DNA from: Rehmannia glutinosa
Taxonomy: Eukaryota; Streptophyta; Magnoliopsida; Lamiales; Orobanchaceae
DNA length: 64,000 nt
Direction: 5' to 3'
Assembly: GCA_016081115.2 (NCBI GenBank)
Contig: CM071924.1
Location: forward strand, 95,866,616 to 95,930,615
The notes beneath the pieces are model-generated. The model had not been told where the DNA came from, did no database searches, and saw only the letters and a program-made list of their open reading frames with translations. The translations under genes and the position numbers were made by a program. Shown piece after piece: positions 49,516 to 62,200 of the stretch. Each line of letters opens with the position of its first letter. Within the stretch, counting starts at the first letter, position 1.

Positions 49516-49690
49516 AACTCCTCCAATCTTCCTTAGCTTCTTCCTCAGCCCTCATTTCTTTCTTGATTTCTTCTGTTTCTTCGAGGAATGCCGTGAGGTT
49601 GTGGTCTACTTTGGACAGCCCGATTCTAGGTTCGGGCCGAATCGCATCTTTCATGGCTGCTTTTTTTTTGGATCGACATAGCTTGTGAAA
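49516..49690 (-). pseudogene. Captured-gene-like coding fragment of unknown origin
   Basis: On the minus strand, a frame through ATG 49654 reads RSKKKAAMKDAIRPEPRIG, then LSKVDHNLTAFLEETEEIKK and EMRAEEEAKEDW before a stop. The composition is far more protein-like than the surrounding DNA. I do not recognise the parent gene. A second, diverged copy of its right part (CTTCTTCCTCAGCCCGTTCGG, GTGAGAAATGTCGTGAGGTT) lies at about 49425-49505, so the fragment was partly duplicated. Confidence 0.45.
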
Positions 49691-49780
49691 GATTTTGTAT
49701 AAGTATAATTACAATATTGCCCTTTTCAGGTTTAAAATAAAGCGAAAATAATTATTAAATTAGATAAATCCCAACCATCT

Positions 49781-50508
49781 TTTTTTTTTCGAAACGATAG
49801 AAATATATTCATAACTCAACAAAATTTACACTGCCAACTGGCAAAATGACCACCTTGAACATACATACATTGATACATGTCAAGGGGAGAACTCCGTACG
49901 AAATGTATAAACACCGTAATTCGAATGAGCAAAACAAGAAACAACTAAAAAACACAAAACTAAATAAAACTAAACACTCCAAAGGAAACTAAACCACCTC
50001 CAAAAGGAGGACTAAGGCACTCCTCAAGGGAGACTACTCAACTCGAACAAATCCGGGCACGAGCTACATCACGCACTGCAAGACAGAAATTATTGACCGC
50101 CTACGAGATTCGCAAATCAACCGGTAAAAACAAAGACTCAAAAAAAATAGAAAAATTGAAAAAAGAAGAAAAAAAAAGAAAATTGCCTCTCCCTCACCCG
50201 ATCTACAACCGTAGCCCATCATCTACTCGGCTCCAAAACACCTCCGTGAAGCTCCGACTCATTTTCACTCTGGACCAAAATTTCCGGCCACCTTCGTACG
50301 CCCAAGGGACCGCCATTGGTAGCCCTCCAATAAAAAACATGGGTGGGGAGGGGAGAGGGAAAGAAAGGGAGGGAGGGGAGAGAGAAGGGGGGGGCGGCTG
50401 AGGTTTGGGTAGGGAGGGGAAGAAAGTTTGTGTTAGGGTTTTTCTTTTGGGATAGAGAGAAGGGGAGAAAAGATATAGAGAGAGAATTTAGAATAAATTG
50501 TTAAGGAT
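49781..50508 (-). mobile_element. LINE-like/non-autonomous retroposon, copy 2
   Basis: 728 bp on the minus strand, ending in a poly-A tail (T-run at 49780-49789). Flanked by an 18-bp target repeat, gataaatcccaaccatct and gataaatctcaaccatct (49763-49780, 50509-50526), one mismatch. The 5' leader is C/T-rich with a telo-box-like AAACCCTA. No RT is present. It is inserted inside the MULE 48515-50602. Confidence 0.85.
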
Positions 50509-50817
50509 GATAAATCTCAACCATCTAAAATTTGATATTTGTGACTATGATTAGTCCACACTGTCTCACTCTAATTATGTGGTCTCATTTGATCCTATTC
50601 CTAGGGATGAAAATGGTTATATCGGTAGGGTACACCATCTGCCAAAAAAAATATATCTTATTATAAAATTCATTTTAAAGTTTTGAAATTCTGAAGTAAT
50701 TACAGTTATTGTTATTACCAATAAGTATGGATTCGTCAATAGAGTCCACATTTATGAATGACTCAAATGAGTTGAAATCGTATATCATACATGGGAAATC
50801 GTCATCAAAAAAATTTG

Positions 50818-51222
50818 TCAACAAAGTTTTCCAACAAAAATTACTTTGTATTTCGCTGTTGTGGTATTGTATTTCATTATGTTATCTGCCACAGTAAAAT
50901 TCTTAACGACATATAAATGATTTTCAGATAGAATGGGCTTGAATTTTTCAATTTGTTGGCGCTTGATAGTCCCATGAATTCTTGACCCCTGATTAAAAGA
51001 AGACAAAAATATGTTAAAGATATATCATTCTATTTTGTTACATAAACATAATAAAAAGTACATTTGTCTTACCTCTTTGTCATGAAAAACACATTCTAAG
51101 TTGTAAATATTAGAATTCTCTTCGATATCACGTACATTTAAAATCGCAGTAATCAGAGCTTCAACGTCCACTTAAAATTTACTTGGATTGATGTCCTTAA
51201 TCAAACTAAATAGAAGAGCCAT
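50818..51222 (-). pseudogene. RPA70-like (DUF223 OB-fold) pseudogene fragment
   Basis: Minus strand, two exon-like pieces: 51222-51073 (MALLFSLIKDINPSKF then a stop, later LECVFHDKE before GTAAGA) and 50988-50818 (GSRIHGTIKRQQIEKFKPIL, SENHLYVVKNFTVADN, YNTTTAKYKVIF). The joined motif CVFHDKE-GSRIHGTI is typical of plant RPA70 DNA-binding-subunit-like proteins, which are numerous and often carried by Helitrons. An early stop and a truncated end show it is not functional. No Helitron terminus was found. Confidence 0.75.
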
Positions 51223-51734
51223 TTGAAGTAAATTTTGAAAATTGTGAGATTTTTGAATCAACTCTACAGGGATTCTCACAAATGATGGTGTGGTTTTGAA
51301 ATGAAGGAGTGGACATATTTATAATGGTTGATCTAGGATCTCATTGATTTAATTATATATTTCAAAATAAATTAAGTTTTATCAGATGTATACTATATTT
51401 GTTTTGCAATGAACTTACGAATATACAAACATTTGTAATATATTTAAATATAATTTATTGGTAAGACAAATATTCCCTACACATGGCTTGATGACTGTAT
51501 TATTTGTACTTGTCTTAATGAATAAACAAAATAATAAACTATTAATTTATTATGCAAAAAATGGCATAATTAACATGTCTCTGTAAAGTAACAGATTATA
51601 CACATATCTCGATGAGTAAATAACAAAAACAATTTTATATTGATGCAAAATCGTCATTGTAAGGCCTAATACGATTTATGATATTTGGTAACTCCATTTT
51701 GGCGAGATTTTGCCATATTTGGAAGAAGTTCTTG

Positions 51735-51766
<32 letters not shown>

Positions 51767-51769
<3 letters not shown>

Positions 51770-52357
51770 GGGCGTAGCCAGGATTTTCGGCCAGTGCGGT
51801 CAGAATTTTTTTTCATTTTGGCTAGACGAATATCGAACCGATATTTAACAAAAAAAAATAGAAAAATGAGGCAAATATGAAGGTTGCACCTTACAACAAT
51901 TCTTTTGCGGGTTTTCATAATCTCCATTATGGTTTCTCTAGAATGAACTTTTGGATAAGTGATTTATCCAAAAATATATTCTAAATTAACCACCAAACAA
52001 CCAAGTATTAACTTATTATTATGGAATAGACTTATATACAAAAAGTCATTTGAAAAATACTTTCAAAAAAAAAACTGCTCGTTATTAAGTTTGGAACATA
52101 TATCTTTGTACATAATAAACAATACAATCAGAATAATCATTTATCCACTAGTACACCTTAATCGAACTGGTAATTCTTAATATTTTGAGTCAAGATAGTA
52201 AGATTTATTCGTTAATTTTAAATTTAACTCAATTTTTTTATATGAACCTGACCTTCTAAGCAAATTTTCAGTCTTGATCAACTCGAATTTAACAAGGTCG
52301 TCTCGAGATCGAGTGCGGTCCGCCGACCGCACTCGCCTCATGGTAGCTTCGTCCATG
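51767..52357. mobile_element. Possible TIR element with CATGGGCGTAGCCAGG ends
   Basis: 591 bp between CATGGGCGTAGCCAGG and TGGTAGCTTCGTCCATG, an imperfect inverted repeat. GCGGTC/GACCGC strings recur near both ends (51797-51802 and 52325-52330). Flanks are TATA-rich on both sides, so the target duplication cannot be resolved. Confidence 0.5.
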
Positions 52358-52776
52358 TATATATAGATTGGATAGACATTCAATAAAAATTTCTATATTA
52401 CCTGAAAAAAGATAGGATAAAGTAGATGATTTTGGGCAAATCTGCCACGCCAGGGCCGCGTAAGTTGATCCATCCAACTATATAGGACATTAGCCAGTTA
52501 CGTAATATTTGTAAAAATAATTCAGAAAAATATAAAATTCTTTTTTTTTAACACAGAAATTTATTTTATAGAACAAAAGAAAATAGAAATACATATATAT
52601 TTTTCTAAATACTAATACGAAATCTTTTGAATTATTATTAACATGGCATAATTTTTTTATTCTGTTCTTCATTATAAAATTCAAACATGAATATTTTTCA
52701 AAAAAAAAATAATTTCAAACATGAATATAAATATAAAGTAACTACATATGTTTTGTAAAATATATTAATATAAGTT

Positions 52777-53164
52777 GAGCAAGTCTCTTGTGAGACGGTC
52801 TTACGGATCTAAATCCGTGAGACGGACCTCCTAAGGGCTCCGTCTTGAGAACATGAACCATGAAAATAAATTTAAAAATTATAATGAACCATGAAGAAAC
52901 AAAAATAAACCCTAAAAACATGAACCACGAAGAATAAACCCTAAAAACAAAAATAAACCCAAAAATAAAAATAAACCCTAAAAACCTAAAAATCCTAAAA
53001 ATCCAAATCAATTAAAAATAAACCCAAAAACAAAATAAACCCTAAAAAAAACAAATATAAACCCTAAGAAAAATAAAATCTGAAAAAAAACCCGTTAAAA
53101 CTTTATGTAAGGACTCCGTCTCACGGATCTAAATCCGTGAGACCGTCTCACGCAAGTTTTTGCC
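52777..53164. mobile_element. MULE-type MITE, family B copy 3, at the MCCA promoter
   Basis: 388 bp, starts GAGCAAGTCTCTTGTGAGAC and ends CACGCAAGTTTTTGCC. Perfect 9-bp duplication atataagtt (52768-52776, 53165-53173). It stops only 100 bp before the MCCA start codon, so most of the near upstream DNA of that gene is transposon. Confidence 0.92.
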
Positions 53165-53264
53165 ATATAAGTTTGCATCCTCTCCACCTTCATTTCCTTC
53201 TACAAAAAACCATTACAGTTTCACTCACACACTACACTTCCCACTGCGTGTGTGCTTCAAAACG
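53165..53264 (+). promoter_or_regulatory. MCCA core promoter and 5'UTR
   Basis: The sequence CCATATAAGTT at 53163-53173 is a plausible TATA box about 95 bp before the ATG at 53265. It overlaps the target duplication of the MITE. The following stretch is C/T-rich, as in plant 5'UTRs. The transcription start is not known. Confidence 0.45.
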
Positions 53265-56200
53265 ATGTCGTCCTTAACTTCTCTTATCCGTCGAAGAATC
53301 AAACCTCTAACTATTCGGCCTCGACAATTCTCATATAGTGCGCCGAATTCAATCAGCCGAACAAGTGCAAGAATTGAGAAGATATTAATCGCGAACAGAG
53401 GCGAAATAGCTTGCAGGATTATTCGAACCGCCAAGCGTTTAGGGATTCGAGCCGTCGCAGTTTACAGCGACGCCGATGAGAACAGCTTGCATGTCAAGTT
53501 GGCTGATGAAGCCGTTCGCATTGGACCCCCGCCGGCTCGGCTTAGCTACTTGAGAGCTCCTTCAATTATCGAAGCTGCTTCAAGAACTGGCGCTCAGGTT
53601 ATTATACATACTGATTAGTTCTCCTTGCTATTGTTTGAATTTGTATTTGATTCATCTTGCTGGGACGCTTAATGAATATGTGTTGCTTAATTTTCATAAG
53701 TATGATTTCTTGCTCTTTGCTGTTTGATAATTCGAGAAGCCATATTTATTGATGTGGAATGTTGGTCTAAAAACTTAAGAAAAAGCTTAGATTGTACCAG
53801 TTTGATGCTAAAGAAGTGGGATGGATGAGGCTCATTGGTATACAAGTTGAAAGTTGAATTTTCTAAAAATTGAGCAAAATAATATTGGGTTATAGATTTG
53901 GGTGGTGAAACAAGTTTAAGGATTGTCTAGACCTATGCTCATTTAGAAATCAATGTTAGAGTTAAATGAGATCAAATTCAGACACTTTTTGTTGTTTAAA
54001 CTTATCGCCATCGGGTTCAACAAGTTGAGTTTATCTGTGTGCTGAAACCATGGAAGTCAATCAAGGTGCTAGAGCTCAATTTGCATAGGACTGCTGAATA
54101 GTTTTGGCTCAAACAAATCAAAATCAAGATTGAGGCTTTCTTCTGGCTGATATGTTATATCATTTTTTGCTAGCGCCGTATAGCCCTTGAGCTACCTGAT
54201 TCATAAATCTATGTCCAGTTGTGAACAGGAGCATTAACTTTCCTGCAAGTTATGATGAATTTATAGTTTTTATTAACATGGAACCCATGACATTAACTAG
54301 TCAAACAGAATGTCTAAACTTGCGTGGAGAAAATACCAATTAATGATATAAAATAAATGCAGGTAATTCATTCTAATTACACTAAGGGCACATCTTGGTT
54401 TTTATTGTATATTGTGGTGAGCTCATAATTATGGTCGCCTGTACTTGACTGTTCATGATATAGATGCTAGATTGCTTAGTATTTCTGGGACGCACTTTTA
54501 GAGTGGGATGTCTTCTTTGTGATAATTAGGCTATCCACCCAGGTTACGGTTTCTTATCAGAAAGCTCCGAGTTCGCTCAACTTTGCGAAGATGAGGGTTT
54601 CACGTTTATTGGACCTCCTGCATCTGCAATTCGTGACATGGGCGATAAAAGGTAAAAACCGAAGGATATTTTATTACCCTCTGTTCATTAAGTTTCTCCT
54701 GTTGGTTCATATTTTTTCATTGTTACCTATTTAATAGATGTCAAGGAGCTTTGGCTGCACGAATACTTAAAACAACTAGCTCATTCGTCTTTGACACTTG
54801 TATTGTACAAAACTCGACACTTTTGTGCACCAATTGAAAGCTGCAAGTCTAAATTATTGGTGGAGGGTTCAAAGCAGGCATACCATGCGTCACAAATTTG
54901 ATTTTGTGTCATCTTTACCAATTGAATACGTGTAAATTTTTGTTTTGGATTAGGGAAAAGGGTGCTTGGTTACTCTCCCTATTGGCAGCCATGTTAACCA
55001 CATGTTGAGTGCACCAATATTTACGCCCCTTTCATTCTTTCTGTCACATATTTATTTAATGCTCTTTGAATTGTAATTATCAAGATCTAATGGTGTTGAC
55101 TTTGTGTTCCAGTGCTTCAAAGAGAATAATGGGTGCAGCAGGAGTGCCGCTTGTGCCTGGTTATCATGGAGACGAACAAGATATTGATTTAATGAAGTTA
55201 GAAGCCGACAAAATTGGATATCCTGTGTTGATCAAGCCAACTCATGGAGGTGGAGGGAAGGTGCTATTTTTAAGCATTCTCTTAATTTATGATGTGCTTA
55301 TTTTTAAGATTGTAGCTGACGTGATTAAAATGTTCTCAACTTTTATTACATGAATTTTTTATTTGTATTATGTTTAAAGTTTTTATTTAAGTTTTTGTTG
55401 ATTTCTGGAACCAAAAGAGCTTGGAAGACTACGACACATTATGGTTGGACATGTCGCCATGCCCTATTGTAATAAAATTGGGAACTGTGTGCCAATTTGA
55501 AGTAAAGTTGGCAAGTAATAAGTGCTCAACTGATCAGAGAGTGGTGTAGAGATACTTCAAGTTGCTCCCATTGAACTAATGTGCTGTGTATATGTTAAAA
55601 TCTGTCTATGCCAGTATGCCACTCGTAATTGAATTTTGGAATCATGGGATGCACAAATACAGAGTAGGCATCCTGGTTAGGCATTTTCTTTTATTTTCAA
55701 AAGTTAAGATACTTGCTGGTCAGTGTAACCGGAACTAGTTCACTGATTGCTTTAGAGCATAATTTTGTGTCTGGCCTATTTTAGGGGATGAGGATTGTTC
55801 GGAGTCCTAACGATTTTGTCTATGCATTCCTTGGAGCACAAAGAGAGGCTGCTGCATCTTTTGGGATAAACACGATCCTGCTGGAGAAATATATTACAAA
55901 ACCAAGGCACATAGAAGTTCAGGTACTCTTATTTGATCTCATCTATCAGTATGAATCCTCTTGTCTGTGAATTTGTCGATTACAATTTGTCGGTGAAATT
56001 TATCATTTATTTATTTTTCCTTTTTCCACCATTCTTGTAATCACTACTAGGGTGATTTGGTGGGATGGAGTAGGCAAATATGCTGGCAGTTGCACAAATA
56101 ATTGGCTGATAAAGACAGCTTAGAAGAAATTATCTACTAAACGTCATGGTAACGAGAAAAGTAACACGCTTACCTAAATTTGTTCTTGTAGATCTTCGGG

Positions 56201-59200
56201 GACAAGCATGGTAATGTAATACATCTAAATGAGAGAGATTGCAGTGTGCAGAGGAGACACCAGAAGATTATTGAAGAAGCTCCTGCTGTAGTTCTTCTTT
56301 TTAAACCTTTGTACCCTCAGTTTCTAATTGTGGTTTCGCTGATGATTGTTACCTACCTGTGACCAAAATTCTGTACCTGTAGCCAAATATCAGCAATGAT
56401 TTTCGGTCGCAGTTGGGTCAAGCTGCTGTATCTGCAGCCAAGGTGATGTATGTGTGCACTTATCTTATGAATCTGTCCAATATTTGTCCAATACATAATG
56501 TTACTATGTGTGACGCGAAAGACCAAAATTGTATGACTTTACTTTAGAAGAATGTTTCTTGGAGCATAGTATGTTGTTTGATATTTTCTATAGAATAAGT
56601 TGTGTATATGCTGGAAAAATGTTGTTTGCATAAATATCGAGATGCACATATCTCCTATTTGATGAGTTTGCTAGCTTCTGATATTGATTATCTTCATGTA
56701 ATATTTAACTTTATCCTGATTAGTGTGCACTAGCACGGTCTTGGCTTACTTTCTGAACAAGAGAATGTATAAGGGTTCTCGAAAGTGAACTACTGGAACA
56801 TATTCTTGTAGGATCTTGTATAAATATCTATTCTTTAACCCAAAAGGGTAAAAAATGCAAACGAAATTGTGTTATCATACCCCTTTACTTTCAAATGCTC
56901 AAATGTAATGGGAACATTAATTGTTTTTAAATGTCTTTGTATGAGGATTACGATGTCTTTGTACAAGTTTGAATCTAGCTGTTTTCTTCGTAATTCCTCT
57001 TAATAACTTTGCTGCATTTTCTTATAGGCAGTCAGATATTACAATGCTGGCACTGTTGAGTTTATAGTTGATACTCTTTCTGGACAATTTTATTTTATGG
57101 AGATGAACACACGTCTTCAGGTGGTTTGATCTCTCCAATCCATGTCTTCTCTTTGTTATGTGTTTATATCCTTCTCAGCGCAGAAAATTGGCCTATCTTG
57201 CAGGTTGAACATCCTGTGACTGAGATGATTGTTGGTCATGATCTTGTGGAGTGGCAAATACGTGTTGCTAATGGAGAACCTCTTCCAATTAGTCAGTCAG
57301 AGGTGCCCTTGTCAGGTAAAGATTCTTTTATGTAGGAATCTTTACCTTTTCCATGTTGACATGGTGCAATGCTGATGTTTCAAGAGTTGAGGTTCCTTAG
57401 AATTTGGATTGAGACATTACTGAGATTCCAGATGAGTTGCTCAAGGAAGGACATTCAATGTGTGATTTTGTTGTTTTTACATCATAAATATCAGTACTAT
57501 CTATTATTCTTATTCAGCATTGGAGATTCTGGATAAACTTGTGTAATTGTTCAACCTTCACCAATCAGATCACATGTGTATGTCGTTGCATGCTTAGAAT
57601 TAGTTAGAGATTATCCAGTAGAATTTTTTGTGTCGTGCTAAAAACTGAGGGAAGGAAAGTGATCATGTTGAAGATCTTAAATTGTTTGTTGCAATCTAAC
57701 CTAATTAGTTATCTGAAACTCTGGCTCATTGCTTGTTACTTTGTGCATGAAAAAGGTGTTCAATTGTTATATCATCACAGAGTTCAGGTGTGTTAAACAT
57801 TTGTGCATCTTCATGGGTCTTAACATATATTTTTAGCTTTGACCTTTGGATTCAATTGCAAAAATTTATGTTAAGACTTTAGTGTTTCATGTGTTCCTGG
57901 TTATTTTGAGTACACTTTATTGAATGACCACCTCATCTAAAAGTTTTATTGTTGAAATATGTCACTTGTGAGTTGTCCCACATTGATTAATTAGGGGAAG
58001 AAGGTCTTGTTTATAAGCCAAGTGAGCTACTCCTCCTATCACCAGTTGGTTATAGGATGGAACCTCACTTGGTGGGCTTGGGCTCTTCCTCTCATATTGG
58101 GTACGCTTCATGTGTGGGACCGTACCAAGCCGCCCAAAATTTAACATGGTACCAGAGCAGGCCCCATGCTCGGCCTGGGTGGGCCGCCGATATGATGATG
58201 GAGCATGGAGGATTTTTGATGATGATTAATGAATTGAAGGACTCACAAGTGAGGGGGATGTATTGAAATATGTCACTTGTGACTGTTAGATTGTAATTGA
58301 ATATTAAATGGTTCACCTATCTAATATTAAGCTATTAGAGGGGTGTACCATTTAATATTTAATTATACTCTATCACGCCCCCTCACGTCCAGGCGGTTAT
58401 TTAAGAAGCCTAGCACATGGAACAATTTTATGGGTGGCGGTGAGGTTTGAACTTAGGACCTCTTGTTTGGCCTGGCTCTGATACCATATTGAATGATCAC
58501 CTCATCTAAAAGCTTAAGCTATTAGAGAGGTGAACCGTTTAACATTTAATTACACCGTAACACACTTTGCAGTGAATTTCAAACTCTTATTTTATTCCAG
58601 TTCCTTGACTAAAACTAAATGGTATGGTTCCTTCATTCCCTGGATTCATTTTTTTATACCTTTGTTTTGTACTACTTATGACAGGCCATGCTTTTGAATC
58701 CCGAATATATGCTGAGAATGTTCCAAAAGGATTTCTCCCAGCAACTGGAATTCTTCATCATTATCGTCCTGTTCAAGTTTCTTCTGAAGGTACTGAAAAT
58801 TAAGAGTGACTACTTAATCAAATGAAATGGAAGTAAGACTTGGGTACAACTTCAAAACTATCCCTTTAAATTAATCATGTAAATATGCAAATAGAAGCTA
58901 TTGGTGCTGATAAAATGAATCTTGATGACTACCTGGATAGTCTATTATTTAAATATTGGACGTGATACCTGAAATCTGCCGTTTTCCTTGTTATAATAAC
59001 TTTGCTCATGTCAAGTTAATGACAATGACCAGTTAGGGTTGAGACTGGAGTTGAGCAGGGAGACACAGTTAGCATGCATTATGATCCCATGATAGCAAAA
59101 CTTGTGGTATGGGGAGAAGATCGAACAAGCGCATTAATCAAAATGAAGGATTGCCTGTCAAAGTTTCAGGTATAGTAAATGGGGATAAAGTCATAGCTTC

Positions 59201-62200
59201 AATTCTGTTTGCATGTAATGTCAGTTGCTTGTTATTGCTTATGTTTATGCAAACTTTCTACGGATGCACATCTCATGGGACCTTTGAGACAGTCGAATTT
59301 AACAACAATTATTGATTTATTTTTGGGCATAAAAGATCCTGTTGATGTCACATTCTGCTCATGGGAGTACAAATGTTTGCTAATTTGTGACTAGTTGAGA
59401 ATTATAATAGCCTTGTTTTGCTTTGTGGATTGAGGAGTGCATTTTGGTTGTTCCACAGAATATGATAAGCAAGCAGTTTCCTCAACTGACTTGGACCTTC
59501 AAAGAATATTTGTACAAGGTCGATAGTGGACATATCATCCTATCCGATTCATCAGTTAATTAGTATCCATCTTTCTTCACGCCTAAGCAAAATCCACAGA
59601 AAATCTTTTTATAATTTTAGTAATTCCACATAATATGATAAGCAAAGAGTTTTCATAAGCTTATTTGGACCTTCAGAGAATTTTTCATTACAATGGCGAT
59701 GATGGAAATACCATCCTATCCATTTTTTGAGTTAATCAGCATCTCATGTTTCTTCCTTGCATAAGCTTTTCAACACAGCACATCTGTTTATCTAATTTCT
59801 GCAAAGGTCCAACATTTTTCTTGCCTTTTCGATTTATGTCCCTGTATCTCCACTACGTATCTTCCGTCCATCTCCTTTGCGAAGTCATAAAATTCAAAGA
59901 TCGTCACAACACACTTAACTTCATTATTCTTCTAATACCGATCCTTGGTCTTTGTTGTTATATCAATGAAGTAGAATCTAATAATTAGCTTTTACAGGTT
60001 GCAGGTTTGCCAACCAATATTGATTTTCTCCTAAAACTTGCAAACCATGGAGCTTTTGAAAATGGAGAAGTTGAAACCCATTTTATTGAGATGCATAAAG
60101 ATGATCTATTCATTGATCCGAGTGATCAGTTATCAACGCAGCAAGTGTATAATGCTGCTGTACATGGCGCGGCCATTGCAGCTGCTTGTGTTTGTCAAAA
60201 GGAGAACAAGTCAATGAGGGAAAACTCCCCAGGTAACCTAGTGACCAAATTGTTTTAGCATACATGCACTTCTTAAAATATTGGAATTACTGATCGTGTA
60301 ATTATACACAGGTAGCCTTTCTGTATGGTATGGTAATCCTCCTTTCCGGGTGAATCACTGTGCTAAGCATACGATGGAACTTGAATGGGAAGATGAATCT
60401 GGCAAGGGTAGCTTAAAACTTCCACCAGTATATGTCACCTATCTGCCTAAAGGAAAATATCTCATTGAGGTTGTTTTGTGGTATCCTCATTTCAGGCTGA
60501 ATTGTTTTTGCTTTTGGATTTTTTTAGATATTATAGTAATTATTTCACAAACTCCAATCTTCAACTAGTTAATATGCATTTACAGATGGGAGGAAGCAGT
60601 TTTTCTGATCTTGAGCTGAATGTAGTGCACTTAAGAGACCATGATTTTAGAGTTGAACATGGTGGTGTAAGCATGATTGTCAGCATATCTGTTTACCAGA
60701 AGGTGAATTTTTATTACCCAATTAACAAAGAAAATAAAATTTGCTTTTGTGATAGTTTTCTCTTTTTTTTCCTTTTTCCTCTTTGCTTGTTTTCGCGTTC
60801 GTGTTTCCTTTTAATCAGTTGTTCTTCGATTTTCCTGTTAATGCTTATAAACTTTGTATTTTGGGAACCCAACTCTACAGAATTGATGTCTCGTTACTTC
60901 AGCTCTTCGCCTTTTGTATTAAAATTAAGTTAGTAGTATTGTGTAATAAGTTAATATGTTCATATCCACAGGACTCTCGCTCTCTTCATGCAGACACTGA
61001 CCACCCACTCACACAACAAGCACCTGCGTGTGCATTTATGCACACACGGACAAATAATAAGACATGTACATGATAGTTGCGGCTACAAGAGAGGAAAAAA
61101 ATTGCTGTTCTTGCTATAGCAGCAAGTTGCTTGAATCAATTGTTTGATATGCTTTTGAGGTGCTCAAATAGAATCACTCGTCTCTTAATACATCCTTTTG
61201 ATGAGAGAAAAGACTTCCAATCACTCAGCCCCTCAATCACACACCTTCATAAGAACACAGCCATACTGAAAATGAAAAATGGAAAAGGAAAAAAAAAAGG
61301 CTCTTAAAATTCTCCATGATTGCTAAATATCATAGTTCATGTTGTACGATACATGATTGTGCTGTTCTCTAATTTTTCAGCAAGTGTACAGGGTCTTTTT
61401 TTAATTTGGGTCATTAGTTTTCTTTGTACAGGGTCGATGACGAAAGTCTTCTTTATTAAGACTGTCTGTTCTGCAAATTTTCACTAATTCATAGTACAAT
61501 TGCCGTCGGCATTGCAGGACCAGATAGAGCACATTCACATCTGGCATGGATCATGCCATCATCATTTTAAACAGAGAAAGGGACTTGACATTGCTGATAT
61601 TGATGAATCCCAACACAAACCTGCTTTGGAGGCATCCTCACATCCACCTGGGACTGTTGTGGCTCCTATGGCCGGTTTAGTAGTTAAGGTTTTGGTGAAG
61701 GATGGGACAAAAGTTGTGGAAGGGCAACCTATATTGGTTTTAGAAGCTATGAAAATGGAGGTTTGGGTTTTAATTTTCCAGAAGCTTTACTCCACCTATG
61801 TTATTAATCTTTTATTCTTTACGTCGTTTTATTAATAGCTTTCTTCTGCAGCACGTTGTGAAGGCAACAACTGTTGGTTGTATCAGTGGGCTTACAGTCA
61901 CTGCTGGCCAACAGGTTTCTGATGGTACCGTTCTATTCAGGGTAAAGGTAAGTAATGCGAATAATTACTTATCCGAAAATACTTTGTAACATTGTGAGTT
62001 ATTTGATTTACATTGCTGAAGGCATACTAATTATAGGAAGTGTTTGCAAAAACTTCTGCTTTTATAAGATTTGTTGAGAATCAGACTGTGTTTGGTGAAA
62101 AAGTTGGAAAAATATTTATTTGTTTGTAAAAGTCAAATCAGAAACAAAATTAGAAATCTAAAGCACCCATCTGCCTGCTTTTAGATTCCGATTAAATGAA

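Larger units (their letters stand above)
48515..50602. mobile_element. MULE with ~50-bp TIRs and 9-bp duplication; Pack-MULE candidate
   Basis: Left end GGGAGAGGTTAAAATGAGACC and right end, read inward, AGGAATAGGATCAAATGAGACC, continue as inverted repeats (ACCACATA..AGTGAGACARTGTGGACT). Both sides carry agggatgaa (48506-48514 and 50603-50611), a perfect 9-bp duplication. Inside are a tandem repeat, a gene-like coding fragment (49516-49690) and a later retroposon (49781-50508). No transposase is visible. Confidence 0.82.
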
